Shown: positions 44,945 through 56,914, numbered from the stretch's first letter. The stretch: 64,000 bases of DNA from Malachius bipustulatus (GCA_910589415.1 OU342631.1:55332598-55396597); one strand, 5' to 3'. Notes: generated by a model from the letters alone, not told the origin. Numbers and translations: made by a program.

Positions 44945-45151
44945 ATGATTATTATTTACCAATAATAATTTTTAATAGAGCGTTGTTTAACACCGCATTA
45001 TGAGATTACAGCGTCGAGATGACTAGATGGCTCTGTGTGTTATTCTGCATTAGGAAACCCTAGGTTAGAGCATTAATAGCCCTGCAAATGTTTCTAATGA
45101 ATTTATAATATTCAACTGCTCTATTAAACATTATTATTTGTAAATAATCAT
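44945..45151. repeat. Small inverted-repeat unit
   Basis: About 35-bp imperfect arms (ATGATTATTATTTACC and, reverse complemented, ATGATTATTTACAAAT, both running to TTTAATAGAGC) around a ~140-bp spacer. Probably a MITE. Confidence 0.55.
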
Positions 45152-45384
45152 TAGGTAGGTAGCTCGCCGACATTATCGAAGAAAAACAAAAAAAAAACAT
45201 CCGCTGAAATATGTTTTTTAATTTCTCTATGATATCGGTCTAAAAACTTTTTTTCTAAAGAAGAAAGAAGAACAAACATTTTTTAAATTTATTTTTTTAA
45301 GTTTATTAACTTTTGGTTTTCATTATTTTTTCATACCGAACGACATAAAAAAAAATATGGCGGCCATAAAAAAAAGTTGACTAT

Positions 45385-45697
45385 GAAAATTCTGGGATCT
45401 AGTCGGCTTTGAAAATTTTTAAAACGTCAGATGGATAGCTCTTAGTGACTTATGTAAGCCTACAAAAAATTATTTATTAATTTACAATAATAAAAAAGAT
45501 ATATTATGATGAAAATAAAAAATCTAGACTTTGTTTTTTCAGGATATTTCAGGAACGGTCACAGATATTTTGTATGTCTTGAATGATTCGAGATGGCCAC
45601 AAAATTGCGCATCTTTTTTCTAATTTAACTGACTCTGTATCTCTTACCGTTTACGAGATAGCAATATAGAGAAAGATATATGATGCACCCTGTATAC
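45385..45697. repeat. Dispersed repeat, copy 2 (direct partner at 21560-21875)
   Basis: Starts GAAAATTCTGGGATCTAGT and ends at a GATGCACCCTGTA terminus. Moderately diverged from the other copy. Confidence 0.55.
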
Positions 45698-45813
45698 TAC
45701 TTTTTGAGTTTTACGCTTAGAAGTTTTATCTTTATGTTGAAAGTAATGGCCAAATAGGTTCATGTTTTTTTTTGCAATCATATTATTATGACATACTTCT
45801 CCTGTGATACTAG

Positions 45814-46204
45814 TCACGCGTAGAGTACAGGCTCTCTTATTAGTTGAGTAGTCTGAGTCGTTGGTGGGTTGTTCCGTAAATCATATGAGGGGTTGCTGAA
45901 CAAGAGCTTACGCAATTTTTTTATAGGATATGAGTTGTCAATAAGGATTTTGTATAGTTTATCAATGTTGTTATTGAATAAAGAGGGGTGGCAAATCTTT
46001 TTTATTCTATTTTTTAATCCTAACACTAAGTTGATTTTAATCCTTTCATCATGATATGAGTGGTAGTTCAAATATCTGCCGCTGCTTGTGGATTTTTGGT
46101 ACCAATCCAGCATAACTGTTTGATTCTCAGTACGGATGGTTCTCGTATCTAGAAAGGGCACAGAGTTGTTTTGTTCTCTTTCTATCGTGAACTTAAGGTT
46201 GTGA
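45814..46204 (-). pseudogene. PLE reverse transcriptase fragment
   Basis: Minus strand encodes LKFTIEREQNNSVPFLDTRT, LDWYQKSTSSGRYLNYHSYH and MKN-like GLKNRIKKICHPSLF, the post-YVDD region of a PLE RT. It closely parallels the 61550-61850 segment of copy B but is a different subfamily. Both ends are truncated; YVDD and GIY-YIG are absent. Confidence 0.8.
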
Positions 46205-46482
46205 TGTTAAGAACTTACGATGTTTATATATTTTTATTACCATGAAGGTTGGAGATTTAGTTGAGGTAACAGAAACTGAATTCCTAAAATCACCCAATAA
46301 CTTCATTTAACACACTAACTTCATTTAACAAAGACTTTTAGAGCGGAAAACTAAATTTGGGTTTTTCTAATACAAACAAAAACATGTAAAAAGCTTCTAA
46401 TGTGGCATAAATCATAAAATAAATACTGATTTTCGTATTGGCAGTTTTTTTTTGGTAAACTTTTATAATAATTTGATATATT

Positions 46483-48471
46483 ATGCAACAAGTGACATTA
46501 TTTTTGGGTAAATTTTTGCATCACTTCAACAGCAGTCATCCACTAAGATGTTTTCGACCAAAGAAATATGTACACGGAAATACATGGTTAACACCAGAGG
46601 CTAAACGAATGAGGGAGACTGCACTCTTTCTATATGATATATGTAAGCAGCATCCCTCAGTTGAAAATAAAAAAGTATACAAACAATATAAAAATTTATA
46701 CAGTCAAATGTTAAATGAAGATAAACGTAGACATGACTTAGAAGTTATAAGTAGTTCAGACAATAAATCTAAATCTATTTGGAATCTTGTTAATAACACA
46801 CTGGGTAAAACTAATAGGCGTGGAAACTTAGACGATATACCTTTTACCGCTGATGACTTCAATTCTCACTTTACTACCAGTGTGAATAATGTCGTGAACC
46901 AGTTTCCATCCGGACAAAATACTGCTACCGACTTCCTTGGACAAACTGGCAGTATGACAAGTTCATTTTATATTAAACCGGTTACACCAGACGACATTAG
47001 GGTTATTTTGATGAGGGTTAAAAACAAGAAAACTGAGGATATATATGGCTTGTCTTCATATATAGTTAAAGAGTGTGCTTTTGCATTGTCAGAACCATTA
47101 TCATTTGTGGCAAATAAGATCATAGAGGAAGGCTGTCTCCCTCAGCTTTTAAAGAGAACGAAAGTATTGCCGTGTCACAAAAAGGGTGATGTTGACTGCA
47201 TCAATAATTATAGACCTATCTCCATTACGCCAATATTCTCAAAAGTTGTTGAAATGATTATTCTGGATCAGGTTATGAAGTTCTTGGATAGGCACAGTTT
47301 ACTAAGCCGAAGTCAGTATGGCTTTCGTACAGGCCTAAATACAACTGATGCAGTTATGAATTTGTACAGGTTCATTATTCAGGCGTTTGAGGGTAAGCGG
47401 TGCTGCTATACTGTTTTTACAGATCTAACGAGTGCATTTGACTGTGTGGATCATGAGGTTTTGTTCTCGAAATTGAGCTGGTATGGTATTCGGGGTCATT
47501 GTTTGGATTTAATGAAATCGTACTTACAAGACAGATCGCAATATGTGTATCTTGGTCAACATGCCAGCGGGGAACGCAATAACATACGGGTGGTCCCACA
47601 GGGCTCCGTTTTGGGTCCTCTACTTTTTCTATTGTATATTAATGATCTTCCTAGACATATGAACTCTACTAACACATCAACAGTGCTCTATGCTGATGAT
47701 GCCAGTTTTACTGTGACAGGCACAGAGAATCTGCCTTCATCAGATGAGATAATTGCTCAGTCTAGAACATGGTTCGAAGCGAATAAACTTTATCTTAATG
47801 TTAGCAAGACATCCGTGATACATTTTTCATTGGCTAATAAGGGTGTTCAGACACAACATGTAAAATTTTTAGGAATCCATTTAGACTCAAAGCTTAACTT
47901 TGATGTACACGTGGGCAATCTGTGTCAATGCCTTTCAAAGTCTGTATACGCGGTTAGACGAATTAGGAAGGAGGTTGGAAGTGAGGCTGCTCTCATGGCA
48001 TATTTTGCCCTTTTTCACTCTCGTCTTTCTTATGGGGTATAATTATGTTGTGGGGAAGGGCTGCAGAAGTGCACTTAACCAGGGTCTTCAAAATACAAAA
48101 GGCTGCTGTAAGAGCGATAGTGGGTGCAAGATTTGATGAACATTGTAGGCCAATCTTTGAGACATTGAAGATCATGTCGTTGTACTCTATGGTTGTTTTT
48201 ACTAATTTGTGTTCAATTAGGGAAAATAAGGGATTTAGATGTCACACTGACACTCATCAGTACGACACACGAGGTAAACACCAGTTAGTGCTTCCACAGC
48301 ATAGATTATAACAAAGTCAAATCCGATAGATGTAAAGTTGTTTAACCTGTTACCGTTAGAAATCAGAAATTTGCATCTAAAGACATTCAGAATTACAATG
48401 AAGAAATTTATGATTGAAAATTGTTTGTACAGTCTACAGGAATTTAATGGAGAACTTCTGAAAGAATTGTA
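46483..48471 (+). pseudogene. LINE ORF2 remnant (RT, no endonuclease)
   Basis: The first 519 residues are open and contain the pre-RT linker (LNEDKRRHDLEVISSS) and RT motifs NNYRPISITPIFSKVVEMII, SQYGFRTGLNTTDAV, FTDLTSAFDCVDHEVL, RVVPQGSVLGPLLFLLYIND and the catalytic LYADDASF (about 47690-47712), then HVKFLGIHLDSKLNFDVHVG. The frame breaks at 48042 and resumes from 48045 (WGRAAEVHLTRVFKIQKAAV, then HQYDTRGKHQL) and again near 48310, ending with SLQEFNGELLKEL and stop at 48471. The AP-endonuclease half is missing, so it is 5'-truncated. The YDTR block points to a CR1/L2/Daphne-like clade; this is a tentative assignment. Confidence 0.85.
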
Positions 48472-48592
48472 AAAATTATTATGTAATTATTGTATTATGA
48501 TTATTGCTTTTTTTGACTTGTTCGTTCAATTTATTGAGTTTCGAGCTAATAAAATAATAATAATAATTATTATTATTATTATTATATTAAAT
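48472..48592 (+). repeat. LINE 3' tail and AAT microsatellite
   Basis: Short 3' UTR ending AATAAAATAATAATAATAAT followed by ATT repeats, as expected at a LINE 3' end. Confidence 0.7.
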
Positions 48593-48727
48593 GCTTCACT
48601 TAGCTTCAGGCTAAGGTATTTAAAATATTTGCTAGTAAACACCGGGTGCAAACCATGCTCCTAAGGTGTTTCTTTTAGACGGATGACTATTGTTCAGCGC
48701 TACAAAATCTTCCGTAAAATGTGCGCT

Positions 48728-48759
<32 letters not shown>

Positions 48760-48770
48760 AGAAAACGTTT

Positions 48771-49015
48771 ACAGCCAGTATTATAAAGGCTCATTAGGCT
48801 AACGGGTAGATTTTTGTGCTCGTTTTTGAAGGTAATATCGACGTCAAATGACTTTTTATTTGACTTTTAATGAGACTAAGTGGAAACATTTTTGTAATTA
48901 CTTTCATGTCAAGAATAGATAAATTAAAAAATTTTCCACTTAGACTCGATATCTTCTTCAGAAATGGCCACAGAAATCTGCCCGTTGACTTAATGAGCCT
49001 TTATAATACCCGCTG
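48771..49015. repeat. MITE-like inverted repeat
   Basis: ACAGCCAGTATTATAAAGGC on the left pairs with ACAGCGGGTATTATAAAGGC (reverse complement) on the right; about 40-bp arms around a ~160-bp loop. Preceded by an ATT microsatellite. No clear target duplication. Confidence 0.6.
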
Positions 49016-49324
49016 TAAGATTGATAGTTTTTCACTGAGACCACTCAAATAAGAAGAGAAAATAAGACATTTATACGACAGATTTTATTGATTTCATTGT
49101 AAGATTCAATCTCAGACAGGATTAGTTTTCATAGTAACCTTACGAAAATTCGGTTGGCAGTCGCGTGGATTCCATAATTCTTTGAATGGTTTTGCCATCA
49201 TCCCATACATAACATATTGCATCCAAATGAGAAATAAATAAATGTTACAAAATAGATTTATAGAATATTATGTATTTGGTGCCATAAAATATACAAGTTT
49301 ATTTTACACAAAAAACATTTTCAG

Positions 49325-49698
49325 ATAATCCAGTTTTAGAAGAAATTATATCTCCTATTCATAAACTTCTTTTATTACAATTATTATCAACGGATATGCC
49401 TCTAGAGTTAACAGTCTCTAAAATTGACAGTGACGTGTTTTGGAAAAGATGTTATTTAGGGAGATGGGCAAAACGTTTACCAACAGGAGTGGCGGAGATT
49501 AAAATAAATCAAGTAATAGAAAGCGAAAATAGAATTGAAAACGAGAAAAACTTAGATGGCCTATCTTTAGTATCGTCTAACTCATCGGTGATTTCTCAAA
49601 TCAACAAACAGATGAGAAGTTGGAAGGAGTTTTACTTAGAAATGCATGTTAACGAATATTTGGAAAATTTAAGACACGAAGAATATGACCCTTTAAAG
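49325..49698 (+). CDS. DRC5/TCTE1-like gene, exon 2
   Basis: Acceptor ACATTTTCAG, donor AAAGGTAAAT. Starts in phase 2 and gives NPVLEEIISPIHKLLLLQLL, STDMPLELTVSKIDSDVFWK, RCYLGRW and, near the end, MRSWKEFYLEMHVNEYLENL. The pattern 'NPVL ... LPLELT..KI..D.FWKRC...RW ... SWKEFYLE.H...YLE' is the conserved region just before the leucine-rich repeats in DRC5/TCTE1. A less conserved ~45-residue stretch (GVAEIKINQVIESENRIENE) sits between the W and SWK blocks. No stop codons over 124 codons. Confidence 0.72.
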
Positions 49699-49752
49699 GT
49701 AAATTCCTTACTAAGCTTTGTAAAAGTTTATTGTTATTAGACTACATTTTAG

Positions 49753-49905
49753 GTAAAAGAACTATGTGACCTTTGCAATGTTTATTTTCAAGCATTAAAT
49801 TTGGAACAGTTGCTGGCTTCAGTCAATTCACCAACCAGGATACCTTTAAATGCAATTTTAACTGGTTTTGAAAATATTAAAGAAATCAATATTTGTTTCA
49901 AGCAG
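49753..49905 (+). CDS. DRC5/TCTE1-like gene, exon 3
   Basis: Follows a 54-bp intron (GTAAAT...TTTTAG) and ends before donor GTAGGT. In frame with exon 2, it reads VKELCDLCNVYFQALNLEQL, LASVNSPTRIPLNAILTGFE and NIKEINICFKQ. The last part corresponds to the entry into the leucine-rich repeats. 153 bp, 51 codons, no stops. No later exon was found up to 64000, so the next intron is at least 14 kb or the rest is lost. Confidence 0.7.
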
Positions 49906-50166
49906 GTAGGTATTAAAAAATACAAGATATAACTATTATTATAAGGTTGCTTTGATGAAAACTACAAAGTAAGGTTTGACAGCTCCGTCAACCAAGATTC
50001 AATTCCATGCACAGTGATCCGTATATATTAGTTTTTTTTTTGTCGTGGTGTTGATACCAGATTACTCTGGACAGGATCTATATTTGCTACAGATGTCTCA
50101 TAGTACGAGGTAGCATTCTTGAGATTATAGACTATTGTGTACCAGTTCTAAATATTTATTGTGGAA
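49906..50166 (+). other. Start of the next DRC5-like intron; no gene recognised
   Basis: AT-rich, no coding signal. Confidence 0.4.
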
Positions 50167-50560
50167 TCACTTCTCAGTATTATTATTATTACTTCTAGGG
50201 TAGGTTCCAAGCCCTCGTACGCCTATTGTACTCCTTTGGATAATTAGCTCATCCGAAAATATTTCAGTATGAGTCCAATGGGTGCTTGCTGCTTGTTCTA
50301 TTTCTTTTGGTTCTGCAATTTCGGTCCCAAATACTGGAAGTCTAGTTCCCTCTAGTGCTGGGCATTCACACATTAGGTGGTATGGGGTTTCCTCTCCCTC
50401 CCCGCAACTCCTCAAATCTGGGTTTTCACTCCTATTATTGTGAGGTGTTTCATTAGTGAGCAATGCCTGTTAGAAGTCCAATTTCCCATCTTAGCTGGTG
50501 TTTACTCAGCTTTTCCAGTTCATTAGTTTTATTTTCTGGTAGTTCTCTGATAATTATTAT
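50167..50560 (-). pseudogene. LINE C-terminal (post-RNase H) fragment
   Basis: Minus strand gives NELEKLSKHQLRWEIGLLTG, then after a frame break RSENPDLRSCGEGEETPYHL with MCECPALEGTRLPVFG, the conserved CxxC...ETxxHxxxxCP C-terminal motif of R1/Loa/Jockey-type LINEs. No RT part is present. Confidence 0.72.
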
Positions 50561-51578
50561 CTTCGAATGTCTCAGTCCATCTACTTAATTCCAATAGGAG
50601 CTATGTGATTGCTAAAAAGAAATTTATATTTGTTTGTATTGTTATATCCAAATCAAACGAAAAAGCAGATAGTGATAGTGGATGTACGTAATCATCTAAA
50701 GGTATAGATGTTAGGAAAATAGAGTGCGATAACGAGCTATTGCGCTGGAGAAATGATTCTCTGCCTTCGCATTAAATATTCATGAAATAAAACGCCGCTC
50801 TGGTGTTATTCTAGCATCTTTAAAAAAGCGATGGAACGGCCAGGAGTATGTAGGAACTAGCCAGATGTGTACAGAAATGTGTGGTGTCTTTGCAATGCCG
50901 CTGAGCTGAGCCGGTTGAAGTATAAATGGATTACCTCGGTGAGGGCCAGGTGGAAAGTTACATTAACAACAAGTGAATCACAGCACAATAGAAAATTGAG
51001 AAATGTTCTACCTACGGGAGCGAAAATTAGCCAATCAGTAAAACAAATAAATAGACGTCAGTAGCCGAAATTTCTTAAAGATTCCTACACGGGAACCAGG
51101 TAAAAACACGCCATGAAATTAAACCGGGGCGTAACCGATAGGAAAGTACAAAAAAAAGCAAGCGAATACGTCGGTCGATTCTATAAAAAAATTAGATAAT
51201 TCACGGTCAGGATAATTCCGAGCGGTAGCCGCGGACCCAACATGCTAAATTCCGCGATAACAGAGATACGATTAAAATAAGCACAACAAAATTCATGATA
51301 GTGGGCCGGCGGCAGCATAATTCTTTGTTAACCGTCATTCCATCGGAAGTAGGGCAGCGCGGGCCGCCGCGTCTATATAAAGAGAAATCTCGGAACAACG
51401 AGATCAGACGAGACGAGGTAAGACGACAAAACGAGAGAGCGGTCCTGACGAGACACGATCAGAGTAAAGAAGTTCTCTAAATAACAGCGTCATAGTACTG
51501 AAGTCTCCACGTGCGTCCACAACGACGAAAAAAAAATTACACATTCAAATCAATTAACAAAAAAAAACAGCTGTCTAA
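50561..51578. other. Unassigned region with a TATA-box promoter-like segment
   Basis: No protein recognised. A GC-rich stretch (GGGCCGCCGCGTC) leads into TATATAAA at 51374-51381, followed 37 nt later by GAGGTAAGA, a splice-donor-like sequence (GT at 51418). The layout resembles the retroelement leader at 35212-35284 but without clear sequence similarity. Confidence 0.4.
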
Positions 51579-51920
51579 AGCTGCGTACTCATTAGAGCAT
51601 TTGCTCCGAACGAGCGCGCCGAACAGAGCAGAGCCGAGCATTCGGGGCGTTTATATTTTTCACCCGAGCCCCGAACGAGCATTCGGTTCGGCACTGATCC
51701 AGTTGTTCGTAGGCACTTAGTTCGGCAGTAGAGCTGGTTAATCTCGTCCAGACTGAACGCGAACATCCTTTGATGTACCGACAGAGCTCGGATCGGTCTG
51801 AGCACGTTCGCCGAACAACCTGAGCGTGCTTGGCTCTGTTCGGATGCCCGTCCACATCTGAGCGGTTCAGCTCTGTTCGGGGCGCTCGTTCGGGGCTCGT
51901 GCTCTAGTGAGTACGCAGCT
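51579..51920. mobile_element. 342-bp PIF/Harbinger-like MITE
   Basis: Terminal inverted repeats start AGCTGCGTACTCA on both ends and continue imperfectly through CGAACGAGCG and CCGAACAGAGC. TAA is duplicated at 51576-51578 and 51921-51923. GC-rich, noncoding; it sits at the 5' edge of a Jockey ORF1 fragment. Confidence 0.8.
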
Positions 51921-52856
51921 TAAAGTGAAGAAGAAATTCCGGTACCTCGATGCAAGCGAGGTATCGGCAACGAACAAAAAATCAAAAAGGCTCGAGAGAG
52001 ACCTGCTGACTAAACTCAACCAAATACAGAAGATGAAATATCACCTCAAAGCAAAAGTCTCTGAGGCAAGAAAGCAAACAAATATGGATGTCGACTGTGT
52101 CGCCAACCTGCCATCAATCAGCCTGCCATCAACTTCCCAGACGATGACGTGTATGTATACAAACTACGAACAAATTCGGAGTGCTAGAAAATGAAGAAGT
52201 TGACATACCGATCAACGAATCAAACCAAGAAAAACCGAAAAAGAAACCACCCCCGATTGTAGTATACAAAAAAATCACCGACTACAAAAAATTTAATCAG
52301 AACATCAATCAAAAAATTGTATAACAAAGGGTAAGTACTCAATGAGATTGCTTTCTACAAATATTAATATCTACGCCGAGAACGAAGAGATTCACAAAAG
52401 AATCATTGAAGATTTTAAAATGGAAAAAATTGAATTCTTCACATATAAGCCACGAAACACTCAAGACAAGAAAATCGTCCTCAAGGCGGCCCCTCACCTC
52501 ACAGAAGACGAAGTTATCAAACAACTTAAAGAACAACATCCGAACGTGAACTCCTGCACGAAGCTAAAAGGGAAAAATCATCATTTCTACTCCTTCTTAA
52601 CAGGAATCAAAAGAGAAGAACATACGATCAATCAAAAGTATTCAAGATCTTGATCATATAAAAATAAAATGGGAGCCCTACCAGAAAAAGCAGAGAGTGA
52701 CGCAGTGCCATAGATGTCAACGGTACGGACACGGTAGCACAAATTGTAACATGGAACCGCGATGTGTGAAGTGCGTGAACGAACACTTTACAAGTGAGTG
52801 TCCTATAAAAACAAAAAACGAAAAAGTTCAGTGCTTCTAATTGTTTCGGTCCACAT
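51921..52856 (+). pseudogene. Jockey-type LINE ORF1 (zinc-knuckle RNA-binding protein), broken
   Basis: The first part (KVKKKFRYLDASEVSATNKK, about 51924 on) is a basic, coiled-coil-like N-terminus. After frame changes, 52342-52640 gives LLSTNINIYAENEEIHKRII, EFFTYKPRNTQDKKIVLKAA and HPNVNSCTKLKG. From 52635 another frame gives IKIKWEPYQKKQRVTQCHRC, QRYGHGSTNC and CVKCVNEHFTSEC, two zinc knuckles typical of ORF1 in Jockey-clade LINEs. A further frame change precedes a third partial knuckle at 52832-52856, where an LTR element cuts it off. ORF2 is not seen. The protein would coat LINE RNA. Confidence 0.78.
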
Positions 52857-53283
52857 TGTTACCGTGCGGTGTACCTTGTGCGAACAAGAACTCAAGTGTC
52901 TTAAGTATAATAAGTACGCCGAGGTACTGGAGTCGAAGATCGAAGGTCTGGTAGCGGTTGATGAAGAAGAAAAAGAGCCAGTTCGGTTGAAGATGTCGTC
53001 GAGCAGGAGTTGTAGTCGGGTGATGTTGAGTTGAGCGCTGGTGGCGAAGTAGTGCCTTTCGGAGATCGTGCGCTCCTTTTTATCCCTTGAGCCAGGATAA
53101 TTAGCCCTAATGAGAGTTTAATATTATGAGATATTAATGACTCTCTAATGACTCGGCGTCTCATTGGTCAGAGCGAGCGTAGAGCGCTGGCCAATGAGAG
53201 CGCTCGATTTCTCGAGATTGAGTTATGATCAGTTTGGTAGACCCCTTCGTGCAGAACCGAAGTCAAAACGGTCTTCGGTAACA
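52857..53283 (-). mobile_element. 3' LTR of the GC-rich gypsy
   Basis: 427 bp with perfect 8-bp inverted ends TGTTACCG/CGGTAACA, adjoining the polypurine tract. The 5' LTR would lie in or beyond the gap. Confidence 0.8.
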
Positions 53284-53545
53284 GTCGCCCCCCTTTTCGT
53301 GGACTGGTCATACTCAATCTAGAGAGGTCTAGATGTTCGGCTCACTCAACATTTCCCCGACAACAACGCCCCCTCCCCAACATGTATTTATTTACAAAAA
53401 CCAAAACAGAATAACAAACGAGAGAATATTGATGTATGTACAATGTTGACTTATGCTAACTTAACTAAAATATATTTACAAGATTTACAATTTATCCGTA
53501 GGGAGTCCGAGGTGAAAATTGCACAACACAGTATTAACTCACGTA

Positions 53546-56500
53546 TCAGTTTGTTCGCTGTCTTGGGGGCACGGGCCTGATGTCGGTCACATGTCGCTTA
53601 GTGGTCTGTTGGGCCTCATCGACGTAGTAGGATGTCGGTCCTGCCGGGCGGTTTATGTGGAAGGGACCCAGCCACTTGGGTCCGAAAGGCTGGTGAGCGG
53701 GCGCTCGTTGGCGGACCAGGACAGCTTGGCCTGGCTGGAAGGTGGGGAACTGCCCTTCAGCGGGGTAGCGCCTCTGTTGATATTCCTGCTGGTTACGCCT
53801 GGCGACTCGGAGGCGGCGGCGCTGTTGTGGATATCGGGGCTGTTGGGTCGGTAGCTGCCAGCTGCCCGGGGTGGCCAGGTTGCGGCCCAGGAGGACTTCT
53901 GCTGGTGACATCCGGGTGGCGGCGTTGCGGCGGCGTCGCAGGATGAACAGGGCCCGCCCTAGGTACTGGTCCCACTGATTTACAGGGTGCCCATGGAGCT
54001 GCAGGCGGATCACCTTCTTAAGTTCCTGGTTCCTCCTCTCCGTGGGGTTGGCCTGTGGGTGGTAAGTCGCCGTGGCCCAGTGTTCCGCATGCCATTGTCG
54101 GAGACACAAATTTTTCCAGTGGTGGCTGGTGAACTGGGGCCCGTTGTCTGTGATAATCGCCCTGGGGTATCCAAATCTCTGGAAGACTCCTACTTCTAGC
54201 AGGGGGGCGATGTCCTTCGTCTGGGTCCTTTGGAGTGGGAACGCTTCGGTCCACCTGGAGAGTAGGTCGGTGACCACCAGGATGAAGCGGTTACCCTGCG
54301 GTGTTGGCTCGTACGGTCCCATGATGTTGCAGGCAACAGTATCCCATGGCTTCGTGGGCTGGCGAGGTCTGAGTGGCACTCCTGGTCCGGGCGGCCTTCT
54401 TTTGTATTGTGCGCAGAGGAGACAACCAGCTACGTACCGGCGAACGTCGGCACGGACGTCCCGCCAGTAAAACAGGTCCAGGATCTCCTCCGCGGTCTGG
54501 TCAGCTCCCGGGTGTCCGGCCAGGGCAGCGTCATGGCAGCTGAAAATGACATATTGGCGGCAATCCTCCGGGACGACGAGCTTCAGGTTCCCCTGTGGTC
54601 CCGTGAAGAAGAGCTGCCCCTCTGCAACGACGTAGTGGTTCACCAGGTCCTGTTGTTGCCGCGTCCGGGGCAGCGGGGCCTGGTGGGCTGCGATGACCTG
54701 TTCTATTAGGCCGCGGATGTCCGGGTCTCGAAGCTGGGCCTTTTTGATGTCCCCAGCCAACGTCTCCAGGGTCTGGACCCCGCCGGGTGGCAGGTCGCGG
54801 GGCTGTTCCGGTCTGGCGGGGGCTGCTGGCTCGTCGGGCGCCGCTGGTTGGACAGGTCCGGCCGGTGGAGGGTCGTCCGCTTCGTCTTCGAGAGCGGCTA
54901 CAAGCCCGGCCTTGGCTGCCGGTAGACAACACCGGTCAGTGTTGATTTCCGCGTGGCGATCGGCATCCTCGCTCGGCTCTCGGGACAACAGGTCGGGCAG
55001 CTCGTTGAGGCGTCCTGGGCAGTGCTCCACCGTGAAATCGTACTCTTGAAGGAGTAGGGACCACCTGGTTAACTTGGCGCGCTCGTCCCTGCTCTTGGCC
55101 AGCCACTGCAGCGACCGGTTGTCCGTCCTTAGCGTAAAACGGCCCCCTTCCAGGTAGTCGCGGTACCGTTTTATGCCCCAGATGACTGCGAGGCACTCCT
55201 GCTCGTTAATGTGGTATCGCCTCTCCGCTGGGGTGAACTTGGCGCTGCCGAAGGCGACAATGTGGCGGGCTCCCTCTGGGCCCTCCTGGAATAGGACGGC
55301 CGACATTCCGAGTCCGCTGGCGTCCGTCTGCAGAATGAAGGGGCGGCCCGGAGTCGGTCGATGGAGGGTGATCGGCTCCTTCACGGCCCCCTTCAAGGCC
55401 TCAAATGCTGCGTCCGCCTCGGGGCCCCATTTCCAGCGGGACTGTTTGCTGAGTAAGTCCGTCAGCGGGGCGGCGGTGGCAGCGAAGTTGGGTATGTATT
55501 CCCGGAGCCAACCTATGACTCCGAGGAACTTTCGCAGAGTGGTCCTGCTGGTTGGCACCGGGTAGTCGACCACCTGGTGGACGTGGACGGGACTGGGTCG
55601 GTTGCCGTCTGCTGTGACCTGGTGACCGAGGTAGTCCAGGCTCTGGCTGCTGAAAACACATTTTTCCAGGGCGACCTTCAGCCCATGCTGCTGGAGACGT
55701 TCGAGCACCAGCCGCAGGTGCCTGATATGATCCTCCTCGCAGCGGCTGTGGATGATCACGTCGTCTAGGTAGCACGTCGCACAGTTCTCGGGGAGGCCCG
55801 CCAGGACCTGCTGGGCCATGAACCGCTGGAAGGTGGCCGGGGCGTTCTTCAGTCCGAACGGCATGACGTTAAACTCATACAGAGCGCCGTCCGGAGTCGC
55901 GAAGGCGGTGTACTTCTTGCTGCCCTCTTCCAGCGGAATCTACCAGTAGCCCTGGTGCAGGTCGAGCGTTGTGAAGATCCTGGAGTCCCCCAGGTCCTTG
56001 AGGCAGTCTTGCACCAACGGCAGCGGTGTGGCTTCGCTCGTAGTGATCGCGTTCAGGGGCCGGAAGTCGAGGCATAGTCGGGGCTCGCCGCTCTTCTTCT
56101 TGACGACGACTATGGCGCTGCAAAAATTTGAGCGAGACGGGCGGATGAGGCCGTCTCGGAGTAGCCTCTGGACCTCCTCTTGAATGACCCTCTTCTTGGC
56201 CTCATTGACCCGGTAAGGTCGAGTGTAGGCAACCTTACTGGGGTCCATGAGGGTGATGCGGTGCTGCGTGCTGGCGGTGGTGGTCGGGCCGCTCTCCGGG
56301 TCGAACAGGTCCCAGAAGTCCTCGAGGACGGGTCGGATGGCCGGCTTCAGGCGGTCCGAGAGACCGCTGGGGATGCGCGTCTGGTTGGTCCGGGTGCGGC
56401 TTGGCGATGCTGCCCAATAAACTAGTCGACGGTCCCGGCAGCCGTAAAGTATGCATCGCCGGGATGTATCGATGATCGCCCGCTGGCTGTTCAGCCAGGG

Positions 56501-56914
56501 CATGCCCAGCACCAGGTCCAGGCTTGCTTGATCGGCCACGTAGAAAGGAATGCGGTCTCGAACCCCGTCGATGATGATGTCCAGCTCCACGGTCCCGCGC
56601 AGCTGGATGGCCTCGCCGGTGACCGTGACGATGCGGAAGGGCTGCTGCAGCGGCGTGATCGGCAGCGCGGACACCAGGGGCAACCGGATCAAATTTACAT
56701 TAGCGCCGGTGTCTACGAGGGCTCGTAGACGGCGCTCCCCCAGGTTGATCCAGATGTGGGGGCTGGATGCTGCTACCTCTATTGCTGTTGGGGCTGCGAC
56801 GTAGCGCCGGTGGCATGAGGCAGCTCGGTCCCGGCGCTTCTGGCGTTTCCCTGGTTCTGGCCGGGGCGCTGTGGACAGTCCCGGTGCCAATGATGTCCGG
56901 GGCAGAAACGGCAC
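53546..56914 (-). pseudogene. Gypsy pol with one nonsense codon and a lost integrase Asp
   Basis: One reading frame, 1122 codons, from protease to integrase. Protease: LVDTGANVNLIRL. RT: LCLDFRPLNAIT, TTLDLHQGYW, then FGLKNAPATFQRF and catalytic YLDDVIIHS. RNase H: LQTDASGLGMSAVLF. Integrase: zinc-binding HDAALAGH...CLLC, core ACNIMGPY, IITDNGPQF, NPTERRNQELKK. A chromodomain is not evident. Two defects: a TAG at 55940-55942 right after GYW, where the family usually has Gln (CAG), and Asn (AAC, 54326-54328) where integrases have the first catalytic Asp. Both are explained by single transitions. Otherwise the frame is complete, so inactivation is recent. Start taken as the ATG at 56914, which overlaps gag; the true N-terminus may arise by frameshifting. 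Confidence 0.88.

Larger units (their letters stand above)
40195..49324 (+). other. 9.1-kb transposon-filled intron
   Basis: Bounded by donor GTAGGA (40195) and acceptor CATTTTCAG (ends 49324) that match in phase. It contains elements (g) and (e), an outer 3.6-kb TA-flanked unit, hairpin repeats, a PLE fragment and a LINE fragment. The next intron is only 54 bp, so the size is due to insertions. Confidence 0.6.

Noticed and set aside
49080..49240. Minus-strand stretch reading WMQYVMYGMMAKPFKELW
   Set aside because: It looks partly protein-like but has no matching splice sites or known family that I can name, and it sits in a repeat-filled intron; insufficient support.
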